From contig NZ_CADDTS010000023.1 of assembly GCF_902753875.1 (NCBI RefSeq), positions 62,001 to 126,000 of the forward strand: a stretch of 64,000 nt of DNA. Reading direction: 5' to 3'. Numbering within the stretch: position 1 is the stretch's first letter; every line of letters starts with the position of its first letter. The translations under genes were made by a program, and so were the position numbers. The DNA comes from Acinetobacter bouvetii (GTDB lineage Bacteria; Pseudomonadota; Gammaproteobacteria; Pseudomonadales; Moraxellaceae). This document shows, in pieces, positions 28,124 through 38,448 of the stretch. The notes beneath the pieces were generated by a model. The model saw only the letters and a list, made by a program, of their open reading frames with translations, had not been told where the DNA came from and made no database searches.

Positions 28124-29839
28124 TTATTCCACAAAAAGTAACGCCAGACGCACCTGATCATATCCCATGCGCGGACTGGTGGCTTCAACAATCGGACGCA
28201 GCTTGATTGCACCATCTTCACTAAAGTTTTCAGGGCTTTGTCGTTTCATGAGGCGCTTATAAATTTTACGCACCTGCTCCACTACTTCATCACCGGGATG
28301 AGCCACAGAAATATCTAGACCTTGTTCTTTATGTAGTTTCGCCAAATGATTAATAATGGTTGCTGGGGTTAAGCCACGCTCGACAGCAATGTCCTGAATT
28401 TCATAACCTTCTTCAAACAGTTCACGGGTTTCATCCAGTGTGGCTGTCGCATAATTGGTTTTACCACCACTTTTGGCAATTTTCTTTTCATTGCGCTGAA
28501 TTTCAGTCTCATTCAAGGTTCCACCGCAATGGCGAATAAAGGCCTTATGCTGCGGCGCCAAATCAATCAGTTCAAAATGATTTTCAGCTTCTTCAGACAG
28601 TTCCTGAAAACGGCGATCGGCCTTAATAGCTAAACTGTCCAGTTCCAAGGCCTGCTCATTCATCCCTAACAGTTTTAAACCACTTAATGCTTTTAACCGT
28701 GACAGTGCCACATAACCCTGACCTTTCTCAAAAGTATGTGCCAGATTGATTTCCGCGGCTTCCAAGGTCATCCCTTGAGACTTGTGAATGGTAATGGCCC
28801 ATGCCAGTCGTAACGGAATTTGCTGAAAACTGGCAATGGTCTTACCTGCATCGTTATCTACAGACCAGGTTTCAGGCTCCACCACCAGTACCGTACCATC
28901 CGTCAATTTTACTTTCGGTAAAATGCCATGCTCATCATCTTCTTCAAAGCCAATTACTTCACCTAAACTGCCGTTGATATAGCCCATATCAAAGTTGTTT
29001 TTCACAAACATCACTTTGGCATTTTTCTTTAAGTTCAGGTTTTCAGGCGCACGAACGGATGATTTTAAAGTTTCAATCAGCTTGTCATTACCATCACAAA
29101 TCGCGTCGAACTGCTTGCTTTCAGCATCAATGGCATTGAGATGCTTAAAGTTGATGCTATCCACATCCATATTATGGGTATACAAACGGGTGAAGGTTTC
29201 ACTTACATCTTGCTGGCGGGTCTGTTCTAGAGCCTGAATATGTTCAGCTGTAATACTTTGGCTGCGAATGGCATTTAAAATGTCATTTAAATAGTCATTG
29301 CCCTGACGGTGCTGCTCGGTCAGATAACACACCCGGAATTTGGCTTCGACCCATGCATCCGACATAAAGCAGAATTTATCCCGATTGCGTTCATCATTTT
29401 TACCCACGGGCGGCAACTGGAAAAAGTCACCTGCGACAATGACCTGAATACCGCCGAAAGCTTCATCACTTTCTTTAAAGTATTTTAAGACCTGATTGAC
29501 CAGATTCAGCTGCTTGGCGTGCAACATGGAAATTTCATCAATAATCAATACCTGGGCATTTTCCAAATGCTCTTTCAGGTACTTGCGTTCTTTCATGTTT
29601 TTCAGGTCAGCATCACCCAAAAAATCTTTAATACCAATGCCGGCCCAGGTATGAATGGTCATACCGTTCATATGCGTGGCGGCAATCCCTGTAGATGCCG
29701 TGATCGCGACAGGCACCTTACGCGCTTTCAGATAATTGATGTACTGATTAAGTGTATAGGTTTTCCCTGCACCAGCCGAACCTGTTAAAAAGACATTTTC
29801 GCCTGCTTTTAAAAGCTTGAGTGCAGTTTCTTGTTTCAT
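28124..29839 (-). CDS. Pif1-like DNA helicase with C-terminal helix-turn-helix
   Basis: The 571-residue superfamily 1B helicase has Walker A GSAGAGKTYTLNQ at residues 19-31, Walker B IIDEISML, GDFFQLPPV, and the late motifs T-I-H-K-S-Q-G-M-T and YVALSRLK. This is the Pif1/RecD2 pattern. The last 120 or so residues add a segment similar to the helix-turn-helix extensions found on RecQ-type helicases (L-F-E-E-G-Y-E-I-Q-D-I-A-V-E-R-G-L-T). It could resolve G-quadruplex or R-loop structures, by analogy with Pif1. Confidence 0.87.
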   Translation of the reverse strand: MKQETALKLLKAGENVFLTGSAGAGKTYTLNQYINYLKARKVPVAITASTGIAATHMNGMTIHTWAGIGIKDFLGDADLKNMKERKYLKEHLENAQVLIIDEISMLHAKQLNLVNQVLKYFKESDEAFGGIQVIVAGDFFQLPPVGKNDERNRDKFCFMSDAWVEAKFRVCYLTEQHRQGNDYLNDILNAIRSQSITAEHIQALEQTRQQDVSETFTRLYTHNMDVDSINFKHLNAIDAESKQFDAICDGNDKLIETLKSSVRAPENLNLKKNAKVMFVKNNFDMGYINGSLGEVIGFEEDDEHGILPKVKLTDGTVLVVEPETWSVDNDAGKTIASFQQIPLRLAWAITIHKSQGMTLEAAEINLAHTFEKGQGYVALSRLKALSGLKLLGMNEQALELDSLAIKADRRFQELSEEAENHFELIDLAPQHKAFIRHCGGTLNETEIQRNEKKIAKSGGKTNYATATLDETRELFEEGYEIQDIAVERGLTPATIINHLAKLHKEQGLDISVAHPGDEVVEQVRKIYKRLMKRQSPENFSEDGAIKLRPIVEATSPRMGYDQVRLALLFVE

Positions 29840-29927
29840 AAGACCTATAACCGTAAATTAACGGCTATAGCCTACCGATTTTTTCGCTAAAAGTTAAGCC
29901 TAGAAAAAAGTTTCACGACAGCAGTTG

Positions 29928-31934
29928 TCACTTAAACGGCGCAAACTGGACATTTAACCAGGAGATAAACTGCAGTGCGATATTCACAAACAGATATTCG
30001 GTTTTTTTATTATGCGGATATTCCAGCTGGTCATAAATCAGCTGCCCATCACGTAGATGACAACCCAAAGTCATATGCAACTTGCCGGTTTGGGACACCA
30101 TATGAAAAGCCACATATTCCCGTTCGATAATGCGCTGAGCATAGCTGGCCGCCAGACAATTCTGACAGCGATTAGATTCTTCAATAATTCGATCCAAATC
30201 TGAAAGTTCTTCAAAACTCCAGCTAGAAAATTGTATGACTTTTTCAGCCAGTACCGGTTGCCATTCTGCTACTGCAAAATTTTTCTTTAACAGGCTAATG
30301 ATTTCCTGTTTCTGAATTTGATTGTGCCAGTGCATGGCCTGATGAAAAAAACCGATCCATGTCGTACTCTTGGGTATACTTTTATTATCCTTAAAATAAT
30401 CGACCAGATAATCCCGCACATAAGCATCGAAAACTGAAATCCGCAGATGTCGCCCACGCAAATAAAAAATTTGCCTAAACTCATCCAGCTGCATTTTATA
30501 ACGCTGTAATACACTATAAAAATCACGGTTTTGATGGGTTTCAGGACGGATGTATTGCATGATATCCGGCGGCAAGGCTTGCGTTATTTTGTGCAGATAT
30601 AACATATAGGCCTGCATCACCCGACTTAAGCGCAAATAAATTTTTTTTACGATTTGCTCGTTGCCCTGACTGACATTGCGCATTAACTCTGTCCATTCAT
30701 CCAGATATAAAATGGACGGACTGATCGCAATCCGGTGATCATCCAGAGCCTGCCGCTGCCCCTTTAAGATAAAACCATGCTGATTGTCCGGCTCAAACCA
30801 TCCGTGTTGCATGGCATAATAATGACAGCTATGAATAAACATACGTGCTGAAGAATACTGAAAATATTGCAAAGTGGCTAAAATGACTTGCGGATGCATC
30901 TCGCTACTATCTACAAAACTTAAGGCAGTCACGGCTACCCGTACACTGCTATGCTGAATATTACGGCTTAACCAGTCCAACACGCTGCTGGATTGCTTAA
31001 ACAGCCAGTTGGCTGTACGTGGATAATCCATCAAGGGAAGCTTGGCCACTTTCTTTTGCCAGACCATTGATCTGTTATCCAGAAAATTATATTTAGACAA
31101 TAAGTCATCACGCTGCCAAAGCTCACGCCGCATTAAACGGACAAAACCCAATAAAGCCGATTTCTCTTGTGCATGCTGGTAAAGCAAATGAATATCATCC
31201 TGATGATCGATTAATTCATGTAAATTAAAACGATCTTCAAATGACAGCGCCATAATGCGATACATGGCAACAGGTAAAAATTGCGGCGCACTAAAGCAGA
31301 ACTCATCCAGTGCATCCATTAAAGCCTGTAGCGGCAAAAAATCATCACCACAAAGCATTTGAATGCTACATATCTGTTGTATCCTCTGTACAAGTACTTC
31401 AGGCAGAGTTGTTTTGTTCAGTACATAATCGCTCAGCATAGCCGTAGAATAGAGCTTTGCTTTCATCATCAGCTGATCAATAATTTCCGCTTCGGGCAAT
31501 GAGAGATGCTTTAAGAAGGCCTCGACCCGTTCAGCCCCATGCACCCAGACATAGACCTGTTCCAATAACAATTGTCGTAACTGCTGGGCTTTTTGCCGTA
31601 AATATAGCGAATGTTGCGGTTTTAAATCACCTGTTAAAAAATACAGGTCATGCAGCATAAATTCTTCTAATGCTTCCGCCTTCTGCCCCAAGTAGGTAAA
31701 ATCACACTGCACAATGCTGTTCAGCGCTGACTCAGGCGCATGGAATTGCAGTTGAAATAAACCATTAGCCACCTGCACAGCATGTCGCTCCTGATCGATA
31801 CTAAACATGTTATGTGCATTCAGATCACCGACGATATTCAGCTGATCTTGAAAAATTTGATTTAAACTTTTAGAAATTCTAAGTAACTGTTTCGCAATCC
31901 CTTGATATTGCGGTACTAAACTTTCCTGTTCCAT
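29928..31934 (-). CDS. Large uncharacterised protein with PcfJ-like C-terminus
   Basis: This 668-residue protein has no signal peptide or membrane helix and a mostly helical composition. The first 580 residues match nothing I recognise. The C-terminal part has a segment at 587-645 with NRCQNCL, SYAQRII, YVAFHMV and a Y-D-Q-L-E-Y-P-H-N end. This resembles the PcfJ-like domain (HCVGSY...G...I-x-Q...G...N) known from plasmid and phage-linked proteins. The resemblance is by eye and moderate. It lies 88 bases upstream of the Pif1-like gene on the same strand. Confidence 0.6.
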   Translation of the reverse strand: MEQESLVPQYQGIAKQLLRISKSLNQIFQDQLNIVGDLNAHNMFSIDQERHAVQVANGLFQLQFHAPESALNSIVQCDFTYLGQKAEALEEFMLHDLYFLTGDLKPQHSLYLRQKAQQLRQLLLEQVYVWVHGAERVEAFLKHLSLPEAEIIDQLMMKAKLYSTAMLSDYVLNKTTLPEVLVQRIQQICSIQMLCGDDFLPLQALMDALDEFCFSAPQFLPVAMYRIMALSFEDRFNLHELIDHQDDIHLLYQHAQEKSALLGFVRLMRRELWQRDDLLSKYNFLDNRSMVWQKKVAKLPLMDYPRTANWLFKQSSSVLDWLSRNIQHSSVRVAVTALSFVDSSEMHPQVILATLQYFQYSSARMFIHSCHYYAMQHGWFEPDNQHGFILKGQRQALDDHRIAISPSILYLDEWTELMRNVSQGNEQIVKKIYLRLSRVMQAYMLYLHKITQALPPDIMQYIRPETHQNRDFYSVLQRYKMQLDEFRQIFYLRGRHLRISVFDAYVRDYLVDYFKDNKSIPKSTTWIGFFHQAMHWHNQIQKQEIISLLKKNFAVAEWQPVLAEKVIQFSSWSFEELSDLDRIIEESNRCQNCLAASYAQRIIEREYVAFHMVSQTGKLHMTLGCHLRDGQLIYDQLEYPHNKKTEYLFVNIALQFISWLNVQFAPFK

Positions 31935-32087
31935 ACTCGCCTCAAATTCAACTGATTTGTAAGAATTTAATCATATTGTCAAGATAATGTATGCTGACTT
32001 GAAAATTTAAGCAAATGCAAGCAACGCATCATTCGCAATGGATGACTTAAGGTTTATTGTTAAAAATTCTAGCGAGATATCGAATAT

Positions 32088-32846
32088 TTATTTTTCTAAG
32101 TTTTCACGTTGTTGTTTTAAATGCGCCAAGCCAGCATAGATTTGCTGCTGAATCACATCACGAAAATGATGCAAGTCCTGTATATTTTGAATATGACTCA
32201 TATTTTGTCGTGGCATAAATTGAAAATAAAAAGGTAATCGTTTCGGAATGATATTTTTAGGCAAAGATGGAATAACATCACCATGGCGCAATAATTGATC
32301 CAGTTTCGGCAATTTCAATAATTTTTGAAACCAAAAACTTTCAATAATCCGGTTGGCATCAAAACCTAATTCAAAAACTTCGTCGCCGCCTAAAGCTGCA
32401 AACGGGACAATATCATAGTCAAATTCTTGAGCCAGTTTTAAAAAACCGTAACGCTGTTTCCAGATCAGCTGGTAGGCTTCCCCTTTTCGTTTCAGGACTT
32501 CACGCCCGCCACCCGGAAAGACCAGAATTGAATAGCCTTGCTGCATCAAGGCGCGAATATATTCTTTTTCCCCATCTACCGCGCCAAATTTTTTAAATAG
32601 GGTTCGCCATAACGGCAAATAAAAATGGCCATGATCAGCAATACTGACCACAGCCACTTTATGCACATTGTAAAGGTAATCAATCAAGATCGGTGAATCG
32701 AGCACACCATACAAAGTATGATTGCCAACATACATTGCAGGTTTAGCAGCATCAATATGTTCAGCCCCTAAAAAGGTCGGGGTGAAATACAGTCTGGATA
32801 ACACACTAAGATGCTTGATCCATCTTGCATCATGCTCAACCTGCAA
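32088..32846 (-). CDS. Lysophospholipid acyltransferase family protein (MGAT-like)
   Basis: The best start is a TTG at 32846 behind an AAGGA ribosome site 8 bases away, giving 252 residues. An ATG at 32921 would overlap the upstream gene by 64 bases. The acyltransferase motif is NHTLYGVLD (H-x6-D), followed by FPGGGREVLKRKGEAYQL and W-K-Q-R-Y-G-F-L-K-L-A. This is the pattern of the monoacylglycerol acyltransferase-like branch of PlsC relatives. It likely acylates a glycerolipid at the inner membrane. The neighbouring FabH-like gene suggests a shared acyl substrate route. Confidence 0.82.
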   Translation of the reverse strand: MQVEHDARWIKHLSVLSRLYFTPTFLGAEHIDAAKPAMYVGNHTLYGVLDSPILIDYLYNVHKVAVVSIADHGHFYLPLWRTLFKKFGAVDGEKEYIRALMQQGYSILVFPGGGREVLKRKGEAYQLIWKQRYGFLKLAQEFDYDIVPFAALGGDEVFELGFDANRIIESFWFQKLLKLPKLDQLLRHGDVIPSLPKNIIPKRLPFYFQFMPRQNMSHIQNIQDLHHFRDVIQQQIYAGLAHLKQQRENLEK

Positions 32847-32857
32847 TAGATTGTTCC

Positions 32858-33967
32858 TTATGCGACAACGTGTTTTTGTACCAGAATCGAACCGACTGAA
32901 TAGCCTGCGCCGAATGAGCAAAGAACGCCATATTCACCATCATTCACTTCATGTGCAGAACGGTGCAATGCAATCATGACACCTGCAGAAGACGTATTGG
33001 CAAACTCATCTAAAATAATTGGCACTAAAGCACGGTCAGCATCTTTGCCCACAACATATTTCAAGATCAGGTCATTCATACTGGCATTAGCTTGGTGCAA
33101 CCAGAAACGTTTCACGTTACTTGGTTCAATTTCATTTTTCTCAAGCTGCTTGGTTATGATTTTCGCAACCAGTGGACACACTTCTTTAAATACCTTACGA
33201 CCGTCCTGACGGAACAATTTGTCATCTACAACCGCATCTTCACTACGGTTTAAATAACCGAAGTTGTTACGGATATTGTTTGAAAATTGCGTGAACAAAT
33301 GTGTATCTAAAATATCAAAACCGGTTTTAGTAGTGGTATCTTCAATAATTGATGCTGTAGCCACATCACCAAAAATAAAGTGACAATCACGTGAACGGAA
33401 ATCAGTATGACCTGAAGTAATTTCCACGTTCACCAATAATACACGACGTGCGCCGGTTTTAATGGCATCAGCCGCCTGTTTTAAACCAAAAGTTGCAGCC
33501 GAACATGCCACATTCATGTCATAGGCATAGCCTTCAATGCCTAAAGCAGTTTGGATCTCAATCGCAACTGCAGGATAAGCACGCTGGATGTTTGAACAGG
33601 ACAGAATCACGACATCGATATCTGCAGCAGTCACACCGGCATTTTCCATCGCCTGTTTAGCTGCAATCACACCCCATTCGGCTTGAATGGAAAGTTCATC
33701 ATTACTACGTTCGCGTAAACGTGGATATAGACGTTTTGGATCTAGGATGCCTGATTTTTCAGCAACATAGCGACTTTTAACACCGGATGCTTTTTCAATA
33801 AATTCTGCATTTGAACCGCGACGTGCTTCAATTTCACCCGCAGCAATTTTGTCAGCATTGTCGAGGTTAAACTGTTCCACATAAGCATTTAAACTTGCAA
33901 CCAATTCTTCATTGCTGATGGATTCTTCTGGGTGATAAAGACCAGTACCGGTAATACGAATGCCCAT
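32858..33967 (-). CDS. 3-oxoacyl-ACP synthase III family protein, PA3286-like
   Basis: The thiolase-fold condensing enzyme has 369 residues, longer than standard FabH (about 320). The triad is Cys155 (N-V-A-C-S-A-A-T), His291 (W-L-H-Q-A-N) and Asn324 (E-F-A-N-T-S-S). The N-terminal half, with [14 protein letters not shown], closely resembles Pseudomonas aeruginosa PA3286. That enzyme feeds medium-chain acyl-CoA from beta-oxidation into fatty acid synthesis. This role is an inference from resemblance. The acyltransferase gene follows at once, and hrpA ends 28 bases upstream. Confidence 0.88.
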   Translation of the reverse strand: MGIRITGTGLYHPEESISNEELVASLNAYVEQFNLDNADKIAAGEIEARRGSNAEFIEKASGVKSRYVAEKSGILDPKRLYPRLRERSNDELSIQAEWGVIAAKQAMENAGVTAADIDVVILSCSNIQRAYPAVAIEIQTALGIEGYAYDMNVACSAATFGLKQAADAIKTGARRVLLVNVEITSGHTDFRSRDCHFIFGDVATASIIEDTTTKTGFDILDTHLFTQFSNNIRNNFGYLNRSEDAVVDDKLFRQDGRKVFKEVCPLVAKIITKQLEKNEIEPSNVKRFWLHQANASMNDLILKYVVGKDADRALVPIILDEFANTSSAGVMIALHRSAHEVNDGEYGVLCSFGAGYSVGSILVQKHVVA

Positions 33968-33995
33968 GCAAAACTCCTGTTAATTTCGCGCTATG

Positions 33996-36900
33996 TTAAC
34001 TGATGCCCAATTGCGTCCATACTTTTTGCAATCGGGTTGGAGAAATTGGCATCTTGGTTTTCATTGGCTGTGAAAACAAGGAAATACGATATTCTTCAAC
34101 CATAAAGTACAGATCTTTCAGGCGAGCGTCATTTTTAAACTTAAACAATTTTTCCATCCATGGGTCAATTTGATCAATGGCAGAATTGTCCCTTTGTAGG
34201 TTATTTGGCAAGCGTTCCAAACGCAAGACCAAGGCCTTTAAATAACGTGGAAATTCCTGCCAAATATCTGAAGATTTGACATAGACACAGTCTGAAAGAT
34301 TCATCAGGTCTAGCTGATCTTCAACATCATCAATATTTTTTCCAAAGATAGAATCGTCTAAAACCAATAATTTCCGACGAATATCCTGCCATTGGATATA
34401 AATTTCACTCAGTATAGATAATGCCTGTTGTCCATGCGTAAGGAAAGATTTTTTTACATTTAAAATCAAGTTTTGAAACTCTTCAGCATTGACAGGAAGA
34501 TCATTTATTGTCATCTGCAGTGTGGCATAAACTAACATTTGCTCCAGTTGAGCCTTGTCACCCAGCGGTGAATAAGCCAAAGCCAAGGGCTTGGAAATCT
34601 GTTTTTTCAGTTGGCGAGCCAGGTCACCCAACTGCATATAAACCAGATGAATAACACCTTCCCGATGCTGTTTAATCGCTTCTGCCTGATCATTAAAGGT
34701 TTGAATCACCACTCCAGATTCATCTTTAATATCCAGTTGTGCAAAAGATTTGCTCGGAACTAGGGCCTGATATTGCTTGACCACCACACCTGTCACTTTT
34801 TGTGAAGCTTCAAAAGTGAAGTTCTCGGGGAAGGTTTTAAACTCACCTTTGAGCTGCTTGACCGGGCTATGGGTTTCAGTACGGCAACGCGCTTTCAGCT
34901 CAGACAGATCACGGCCTTTTTCAATTACTCGACCCTTTTCATCAATGACTTTAATAAAAGGCAGTAAATACTGCTCGACCCGTTCAAATGAAAAGTCTTT
35001 TTCAGTAATCTGTTCACCGCGCAGCTGGAAAGCCAAAAATTTGAAAATATGGTCGTGCAAATGAACCGCATCAATGCCATTCACGAGTTTGCGAGCCGTG
35101 TCTGGAATCGGCACCAAATTACGACGCTTGTCCTTAGGCAAAGATTTCAATAAGGCTTCGATCAAATCTTTACGCCAACCCGGTATACCCCATGACCAGA
35201 TATTTTCATCCACCTGTGGCAAGGCCTGAACCGGAATTTTGATCATTGCGCCATCTTCATCATGACTTGGATCGAAACGGTAACTGGCTGCCAGACGCAA
35301 TGCACCATTATGCAAATAATCAGGAAATTGCTGTGTCGTTGGACGGTCATTCATCCACAGCGCATCATCATCCACAAATAAATAGCGTGGATGTTGCGGT
35401 TCAACTGTGGCACGCCAGTCTTCAAAACTGCGACGGCTTGCAACTTCTGCCGGTACTTTCTCGGCATAGAACTGATAGATGGTTTCTTCGTCCACCACCA
35501 AATCGCGACGACGGAGTTTATCTTCTACCCGTTCCACTTCTTCAAGCTTAAGTAAATTATGCTTTAAGAAAGGCGGGGTAATGCCCAAATGCCCCGTGGT
35601 TAAAGCATCCCGCAGGAATATTTCATGTGCTGCCGGCTGATCTACCTTTTCATAGTTCATTAAACGCTTCGGTTCAATGATTAGGCCAAACAGCGAGATC
35701 TGGTCATAGGCATTCACAATACCGGCTTTCTTCGACCAATGTGGCTCGAAATAGTGATGCTTGAGCAGGTCACGCGCAGCCAGCAGAATCCATTCCGGTT
35801 CAATCTTCGCCAAAGTCCGCAAATACACCTGAGAAGTTTCCACCATCTCAAAGGCCATCACCCAGGATGCCCCCCCTTTATGCAGCGTCGAGGCCGGGAA
35901 AATTCGGGCTTTTTGCTGACGTACTGCCATGTAGACATTTTTTTCGTCAGTTTTATTGGCAATAAACGAAAGCAGCCCGGTTAATAAAGCGCGATGCAGA
36001 TTTTCATAACTGGCTTTTTTGTCATTAAAGGAAAGCTTTAAGCCTTGAGCCAGTTCAAATAACTGTTCATGGGTCTTTTTCCACTCCCGTAAACGTAACC
36101 AGCTTAAGAAATGCTGCCGTGCAAAATTACGACGTTTATTTTCATTCATCGATGCACGGTTTGCCTGCAAGGTTTCCCATAACTTAATGTAAAACAAAAA
36201 GTCAGAATCCCCTTCCTTAAATAAGGCATGTTTCTGATCGGCCTGACTCTGTTTATCTGCCGGACGTTCACGCGGATCTTGCACCGCCAGTGCGGCCACA
36301 ATAATCAGCACTTCATTCAGTACACCAAAATGCGCCCCGCCCAAAATCATCCGAGCCAAGCGTGGGTCAATCGGCATTTTTGCCATTTGCTGACCGATTT
36401 TGGTTAAGCCACTGCTTTGAAGTCTCCCTTTCTCAATAGGTGAGGCGTTCTTCGCCGCAAGTGAGGGATTTACTTTATCAGCTTCAGTTTTAGGGGGATT
36501 TTTCTCAGATAAAGCACCAAGTTCAATCAGCAGCTTACGGCCATCATTCACTAAACGATGATCCGGTGGCTCAATAAAATCAAAACTTTCCAGATCACCC
36601 AGATTTAGACTTTGCATCTGTAAAATCACGGATGCCAAATTGGTTCGTTTAATTTCCGGTTCAGTAAATTCAGGACGGCTCTGGAAATCTTCTTCACTAT
36701 ACAGACGGATACAGACACCCGGCGCAATACGGCCACAGCGACCTTTACGCTGATTGGCTGCCGCTTGAGAGACAGCTTCAATCGGCAAACGTTGTACCCG
36801 TGAACGGTAGCTATAACGTGAAATACGCGCAAAACCGCTGTCAATCACATAACGGATATTCGGTACAGTTAAAGCTGTTTCAGCGACGTTGGTGGCAATA

Positions 36901-37955
36901 ATAATGCGTCGTCCGCCGCCGCCCGGATTAAAAATCTTTTGCTGTTCTGCTATCGCTAAACGGGCGTACAAAGGCAAAATTTCGGTGTGCCGTGGACCAT
37001 GCTTTTGCAAGGTTTCCTGAAGTTCACGAATTTCCTGTTCGGTACTGGCAAAAATCAGGATATCGGCATGTTCTGGATGGCCTTTTTCCTGCGCATCTTG
37101 AAAACATTCTTCTACCGCCTGAACCACGGCTCGTGGCAAGTTTTCTTCGAAATCATCAAACTCATCATCATCACTACCGCCAATACTCATTTCTGAAATG
37201 GGGCGATAACGCACTTCAACCGGATAACTGCGGCCTTCTACTTCAAACACTGGCGCATCATTAAAATAATTGCTAAAGCGGTTTACATCGAGCGTTGCGG
37301 AGGTAATGATGACTTTTAAATCTTTACGACGCGGCAAGAGCTGTTTTAAATAGCCCATGATGAAGTCGATGTTCAATGAACGTTCATGTGCTTCATCAAT
37401 AATAATGGTGTCGTATTTGGTTAAATAGCGGTCATTCGCCAGTTCCGCCAGTAAAATACCATCGGTCATCAAGCGAACAATCGAGTCCTGCGAACCTTGC
37501 TCGTTAAAACGGATTTTAAAACCGATGGATTCACCGAGTTTTTCACCCACTTCTTCGGCAATGCGCTGAGATACGCTACGAGCTGCCAGACGACGCGGCT
37601 GGGTATGACCAATCATCCCGGTCAGACCACGACCAGCCAGCATGGCAATTTGCGGTAATTGTGTGGTTTTACCGGAACCTGTTTCCCCGGCCACAATAAT
37701 CACCTGATGCTGCTGAATTGCTGCAATCAGCTTATCTTTATATTGGGTAACAGGAAGGTCTTGATTCAGTTTGATATTCGGAACGCGTGACAAACGCTCC
37801 CGAACTTTATGATTCGATTTTTCAAAGAGTTCTTGATATTGTTTTTCGTTGGCATCTTTACCTTTGCGTAGCCGATTTAAACGATGACGGTCACGTGCCA
37901 TGACCCATTGATCTACATTTAAATGACTGACCACAGATAACCTATCCCAAAACAA
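33996..37955 (-). CDS. hrpA: ATP-dependent RNA helicase HrpA
   Basis: This is a DEAH-box helicase of 1319 residues, the usual HrpA length. Motifs in order are Walker A GETGSGKTTQLPQ, DEAH in IIDEAHERS, SATLD, TNVAETALT and the Q-R-x-G-R-x-G-R-like RKGRCGR. An OB-fold/HrpA C-terminal domain follows. It acts on mRNA and on stalled or colliding ribosomes in E. coli. The first codon used is a TTG without a clear ribosome site. The next ATG (37901) would cut the N-terminal extension that aligns with E. coli HrpA. Confidence 0.94.
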   Translation of the reverse strand: MFWDRLSVVSHLNVDQWVMARDRHRLNRLRKGKDANEKQYQELFEKSNHKVRERLSRVPNIKLNQDLPVTQYKDKLIAAIQQHQVIIVAGETGSGKTTQLPQIAMLAGRGLTGMIGHTQPRRLAARSVSQRIAEEVGEKLGESIGFKIRFNEQGSQDSIVRLMTDGILLAELANDRYLTKYDTIIIDEAHERSLNIDFIMGYLKQLLPRRKDLKVIITSATLDVNRFSNYFNDAPVFEVEGRSYPVEVRYRPISEMSIGGSDDDEFDDFEENLPRAVVQAVEECFQDAQEKGHPEHADILIFASTEQEIRELQETLQKHGPRHTEILPLYARLAIAEQQKIFNPGGGGRRIIIATNVAETALTVPNIRYVIDSGFARISRYSYRSRVQRLPIEAVSQAAANQRKGRCGRIAPGVCIRLYSEEDFQSRPEFTEPEIKRTNLASVILQMQSLNLGDLESFDFIEPPDHRLVNDGRKLLIELGALSEKNPPKTEADKVNPSLAAKNASPIEKGRLQSSGLTKIGQQMAKMPIDPRLARMILGGAHFGVLNEVLIIVAALAVQDPRERPADKQSQADQKHALFKEGDSDFLFYIKLWETLQANRASMNENKRRNFARQHFLSWLRLREWKKTHEQLFELAQGLKLSFNDKKASYENLHRALLTGLLSFIANKTDEKNVYMAVRQQKARIFPASTLHKGGASWVMAFEMVETSQVYLRTLAKIEPEWILLAARDLLKHHYFEPHWSKKAGIVNAYDQISLFGLIIEPKRLMNYEKVDQPAAHEIFLRDALTTGHLGITPPFLKHNLLKLEEVERVEDKLRRRDLVVDEETIYQFYAEKVPAEVASRRSFEDWRATVEPQHPRYLFVDDDALWMNDRPTTQQFPDYLHNGALRLAASYRFDPSHDEDGAMIKIPVQALPQVDENIWSWGIPGWRKDLIEALLKSLPKDKRRNLVPIPDTARKLVNGIDAVHLHDHIFKFLAFQLRGEQITEKDFSFERVEQYLLPFIKVIDEKGRVIEKGRDLSELKARCRTETHSPVKQLKGEFKTFPENFTFEASQKVTGVVVKQYQALVPSKSFAQLDIKDESGVVIQTFNDQAEAIKQHREGVIHLVYMQLGDLARQLKKQISKPLALAYSPLGDKAQLEQMLVYATLQMTINDLPVNAEEFQNLILNVKKSFLTHGQQALSILSEIYIQWQDIRRKLLVLDDSIFGKNIDDVEDQLDLMNLSDCVYVKSSDIWQEFPRYLKALVLRLERLPNNLQRDNSAIDQIDPWMEKLFKFKNDARLKDLYFMVEEYRISLFSQPMKTKMPISPTRLQKVWTQLGIS

Positions 37956-38448
37956 AAAATTGAACTGAGCATTTTACGCTGTAACGCATCCAAGAGAAAG
38001 ACAGGTACAGATTTATTCATAGCCTTTGATATAAAGAATATGCAAAACCCTCAGCATGAACCCAAAGCTGAGCGTGATATTTACGTTTTAGATCATCATT
38101 CATGTTATTCATTAATTAAAAAATAAATCATCAGAATATATTTTGTACACATTCACCAAAATTATCCGGCAGATTTGAAAAGAAATTTATTTTTTAAAAA
38201 TTTACCCTTGATTTTTAGTGCTTGAACCTTCATGTTCTTAACCAAGCTGAAAAACTGCTCTTTTGTCATTCGATGATCATTTTTATGTGCTTGAATAGAC
38301 AAGAGAATCAGATTTGCCGGAATTGTAAGCTTATATTTGTTAATTCGGTTTTTCCGATTTCAATAATGTAAAAATACCATTTCAGCAATAAGAAAAAATT
38401 CGCTATCCTTTTGGAAATCAAATACAAACCTCGATCATGGAGACAATG
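37956..38448. other. Gap upstream of ahpC, with a possible decayed minus-strand frame
   Basis: This is the intergenic region between divergent hrpA and ahpC. On the minus strand a frame of 65 codons (38162-38359) reads like protein (KLTIPANLILLSIQAHKND) but has only an internal ATG at 38269, which would give 35 residues. I see no ribosome site. The rest presumably holds the ahpC promoter. No clear OxyR site was recognised. Confidence 0.3.
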
